Below, one piece after another: positions 5,985-6,162 of a stretch of 6,162 nt of DNA. Position numbers and translations under genes: made by a program. Each line of letters opens with the position of its first letter. Position 1 is the stretch's first letter. The DNA lies in NCBI GenBank assembly GCA_027038155.1, contig JALVXW010000331.1:1-6162 (forward strand), written 5' to 3'. The DNA comes from Sulfurovum sp. Lineage in GTDB: Bacteria; Campylobacterota; Campylobacteria; Campylobacterales; Sulfurovaceae. The notes below the pieces were generated by a model that worked only from the letters and a program-made list of their open reading frames with translations, searched no databases and was not told the DNA's origin.

Positions 5985-6162
5985 ATGTGTACTCTCTTTG
6001 TAAAAAATGACCTCGAATCCCCTTACCATAAAGCCATTCAAACGTAATAGAGATAAAAATAAAACTACCAAAAACCGCTACGGCTTTAGGATTACTACTG
6101 TAGGTGTGTACAAGTAAAGTAATCAAAGCCAACACGGAAAACAAAATAGAGAAAAAAAGTAT
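5983..6162 (-). CDS. C-terminal part of an integral membrane protein (partial)
   Basis: An open minus-strand frame enters from the right edge and ends at TAA (5985-5983), giving 59 residues with no ATG, so the start lies outside the window. Residues 1-19 of the fragment (ILFFSILFSVLALITLLVH) and about 26-41 (KAVAVFGSFIFISITF) are two hydrophobic helices joined by a short polar turn TYSSNP. The tail EWLYGKGIRGHFLQREYT is basic, suggesting a cytoplasmic C-terminus. I recognise no family, and the function is unknown. It converges with the hemerythrin-PAS gene and is followed by a possible weak terminator. Confidence 0.7.
   Translation of the reverse strand: MLFFSILFSVLALITLLVHTYSSNPKAVAVFGSFIFISITFEWLYGKGIRGHFLQREYT

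Overview
The window looks like chromosomal DNA of a free-living Campylobacterota (epsilonproteobacterium), most like the Sulfurovum/Sulfurimonas group. This is judged from the protein sequences, AT-rich DNA, extended -10 promoters without clear -35 boxes, and tight gene packing. It is inference; no search was run.

Layout. (1) A plus-strand operon covers 89-3765: speA (biosynthetic arginine decarboxylase), cysE (serine O-acetyltransferase) and a TakP/DctP-like TRAP solute-binding lipoprotein. The spacers are 6 and 2 nt, and an extended -10 lies just upstream of speA. (2) ung (uracil-DNA glycosylase) is on the minus strand and converges with the TRAP gene; their stop codons interlock in a TTAA shared by both genes. 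(3) A structured gap of 395 nt (4443-4837) lies between the divergent ung and hemerythrin-PAS genes. It holds an 80-nt imperfect palindrome, two 27-nt near-identical direct repeats, a 20-nt dyad next to a good minus-strand extended -10, and a protein-like but stop-interrupted minus-strand reading frame ending 1 nt before ung. (4) A 327-residue hemerythrin/PAS protein of the DUF438 family runs from 4838 to 5821. (5) The right end carries the last 59 codons of a minus-strand membrane protein entering from outside the window, with a possible terminator, facing the hemerythrin-PAS gene across 161 nt.

How the genes fit together. speA feeds agmatine into polyamine synthesis and cysE makes O-acetylserine for cysteine. 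The TRAP protein would deliver an organic acid, probably a 2-oxo or hydroxy acid, to a DctQM permease that is not in the window. ung is DNA repair. The hemerythrin-PAS protein is a probable cytoplasmic O2/NO/redox sensor with no visible output domain. The first three genes look co-transcribed for housekeeping metabolism rather than as one pathway.

No CRISPR array, transposase, tRNA, rRNA or defence system is visible. The least explained DNA is the 4443-4837 gap, which may be a dispersed intergenic element or the remains of a lost gene. The protein-coding part is mostly ordinary.
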